5,829 bases of DNA from Acidaminococcaceae bacterium (GTDB lineage: Bacteria; Bacillota; Negativicutes; Acidaminococcales; Acidaminococcaceae), in the NCBI GenBank assembly GCA_028693975.1, contig JAQUUF010000088.1, positions 1 through 5,829 of the forward strand, read 5' to 3'. A model generated the notes under the pieces. It searched no databases and was not told the DNA's origin. It worked only from the letters and a program-made list of their open reading frames with translations. Positions 5,768-5,829 of the stretch are shown here, in pieces (the stretch's first letter is position 1; every line of letters starts with the position of its first letter). A program made the position numbers and the translations under genes.

Positions 5768-5829
5768 TTAATCCTTGCTACGCTCAAGCAGGCAATAGTA
5801 AAAACCATCTACTCCGTCTTGATAAGGCA
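5768..5829 (-). CDS. rsmB: C-terminal end of probable 16S rRNA (cytosine-967-C5)-methyltransferase RsmB (truncated by window edge)
   Basis: Only the last 19 codons and a TAA stop (5770-5768) are visible. They include DGVDGFYY followed by a short charged tail. RsmB/Sun and related NOL1/NOP2/Sun m5C methyltransferases end with a strand of the form P...DGFF-x-A-x-L, which this resembles. In Bacillota rsmB is normally found just upstream of rlmN, and the stop is separated from the rlmN ATG by a single base. The call rests on this short C-terminal pattern plus gene order. No catalytic Cys is in view. Confidence 0.7.
   Translation of the reverse strand, partial: PYQDGVDGFYYCLLERSKD
5772..5776 (-). 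promoter_or_regulatory. Ribosome binding site of rlmN
   Basis: AAGGA, embedded in the last codons of the upstream gene, lies 5 nt before the ATG at 5766. It decides between that start and the upstream in-frame ATG at 5808. Confidence 0.7.

Noticed and set aside
5764..5808. Alternative rlmN start at ATG 5808
   Set aside because: It would overlap the upstream gene's end by about 40 nt and add residues with no family match, while ATG 5766 has AAGGA at the right distance.

Overview
The window is a compact block of housekeeping genes, all on the minus strand, from a low-to-moderate G+C Bacillota (Firmicutes) genome. The gene order rsmB-rlmN-PP2C phosphatase-PASTA kinase-rsgA-rpe is the classic Bacillota arrangement. 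The Shine-Dalgarno sites are strong, and an FMN riboswitch precedes the riboflavin genes. The extra beta-type domain after the PASTA repeats, the HCD-type kinase motif and the riboswitch-led ribD next to rpe lean towards Negativicutes or a clostridial lineage rather than Bacillus, but I cannot fix the genus from sequence alone.

Transcription runs from high to low coordinates. The right edge (5829-5768) holds the last 19 codons of what is probably rsmB. Next come rlmN (5766-4714, dual 23S rRNA/tRNA A2 methyltransferase), a PP2C Ser/Thr phosphatase (4691-3978), a membrane PASTA Ser/Thr kinase (3975-2002), the ribosome-assembly GTPase rsgA (2005-1118) and ribulose-5-phosphate 3-epimerase rpe (1121-474). 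Junctions are 1 nt, 22 nt, 2 nt, a 4-nt overlap (TTGA) and a 4-nt overlap (ATGA), so these genes are almost certainly one translationally coupled operon. Two genes, the phosphatase and rsgA, are best read from TTG starts.

A strong promoter-like element begins 7 nt after the rpe stop. It drives a leader with a complete FMN riboswitch (418-308), an intrinsic terminator hairpin (291-248) and then ribD, which runs off the left edge. No separate terminator follows rpe, so the riboswitch terminator is the first stop signal for transcripts of the upstream operon as well.

Functionally, the kinase and phosphatase form an opposing signalling pair that senses cell-wall fragments. RsgA and RlmN (with RsmB) act on the ribosome. 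Rpe interconverts ribulose-5-P, which is also a precursor of riboflavin, made by the adjacent rib operon. I found no mobile element, CRISPR array, tRNA or sign of an undescribed system. The items worth a second look are local details: start codons, a non-RD kinase motif, a G4 variant in RsgA and the shared terminator logic.
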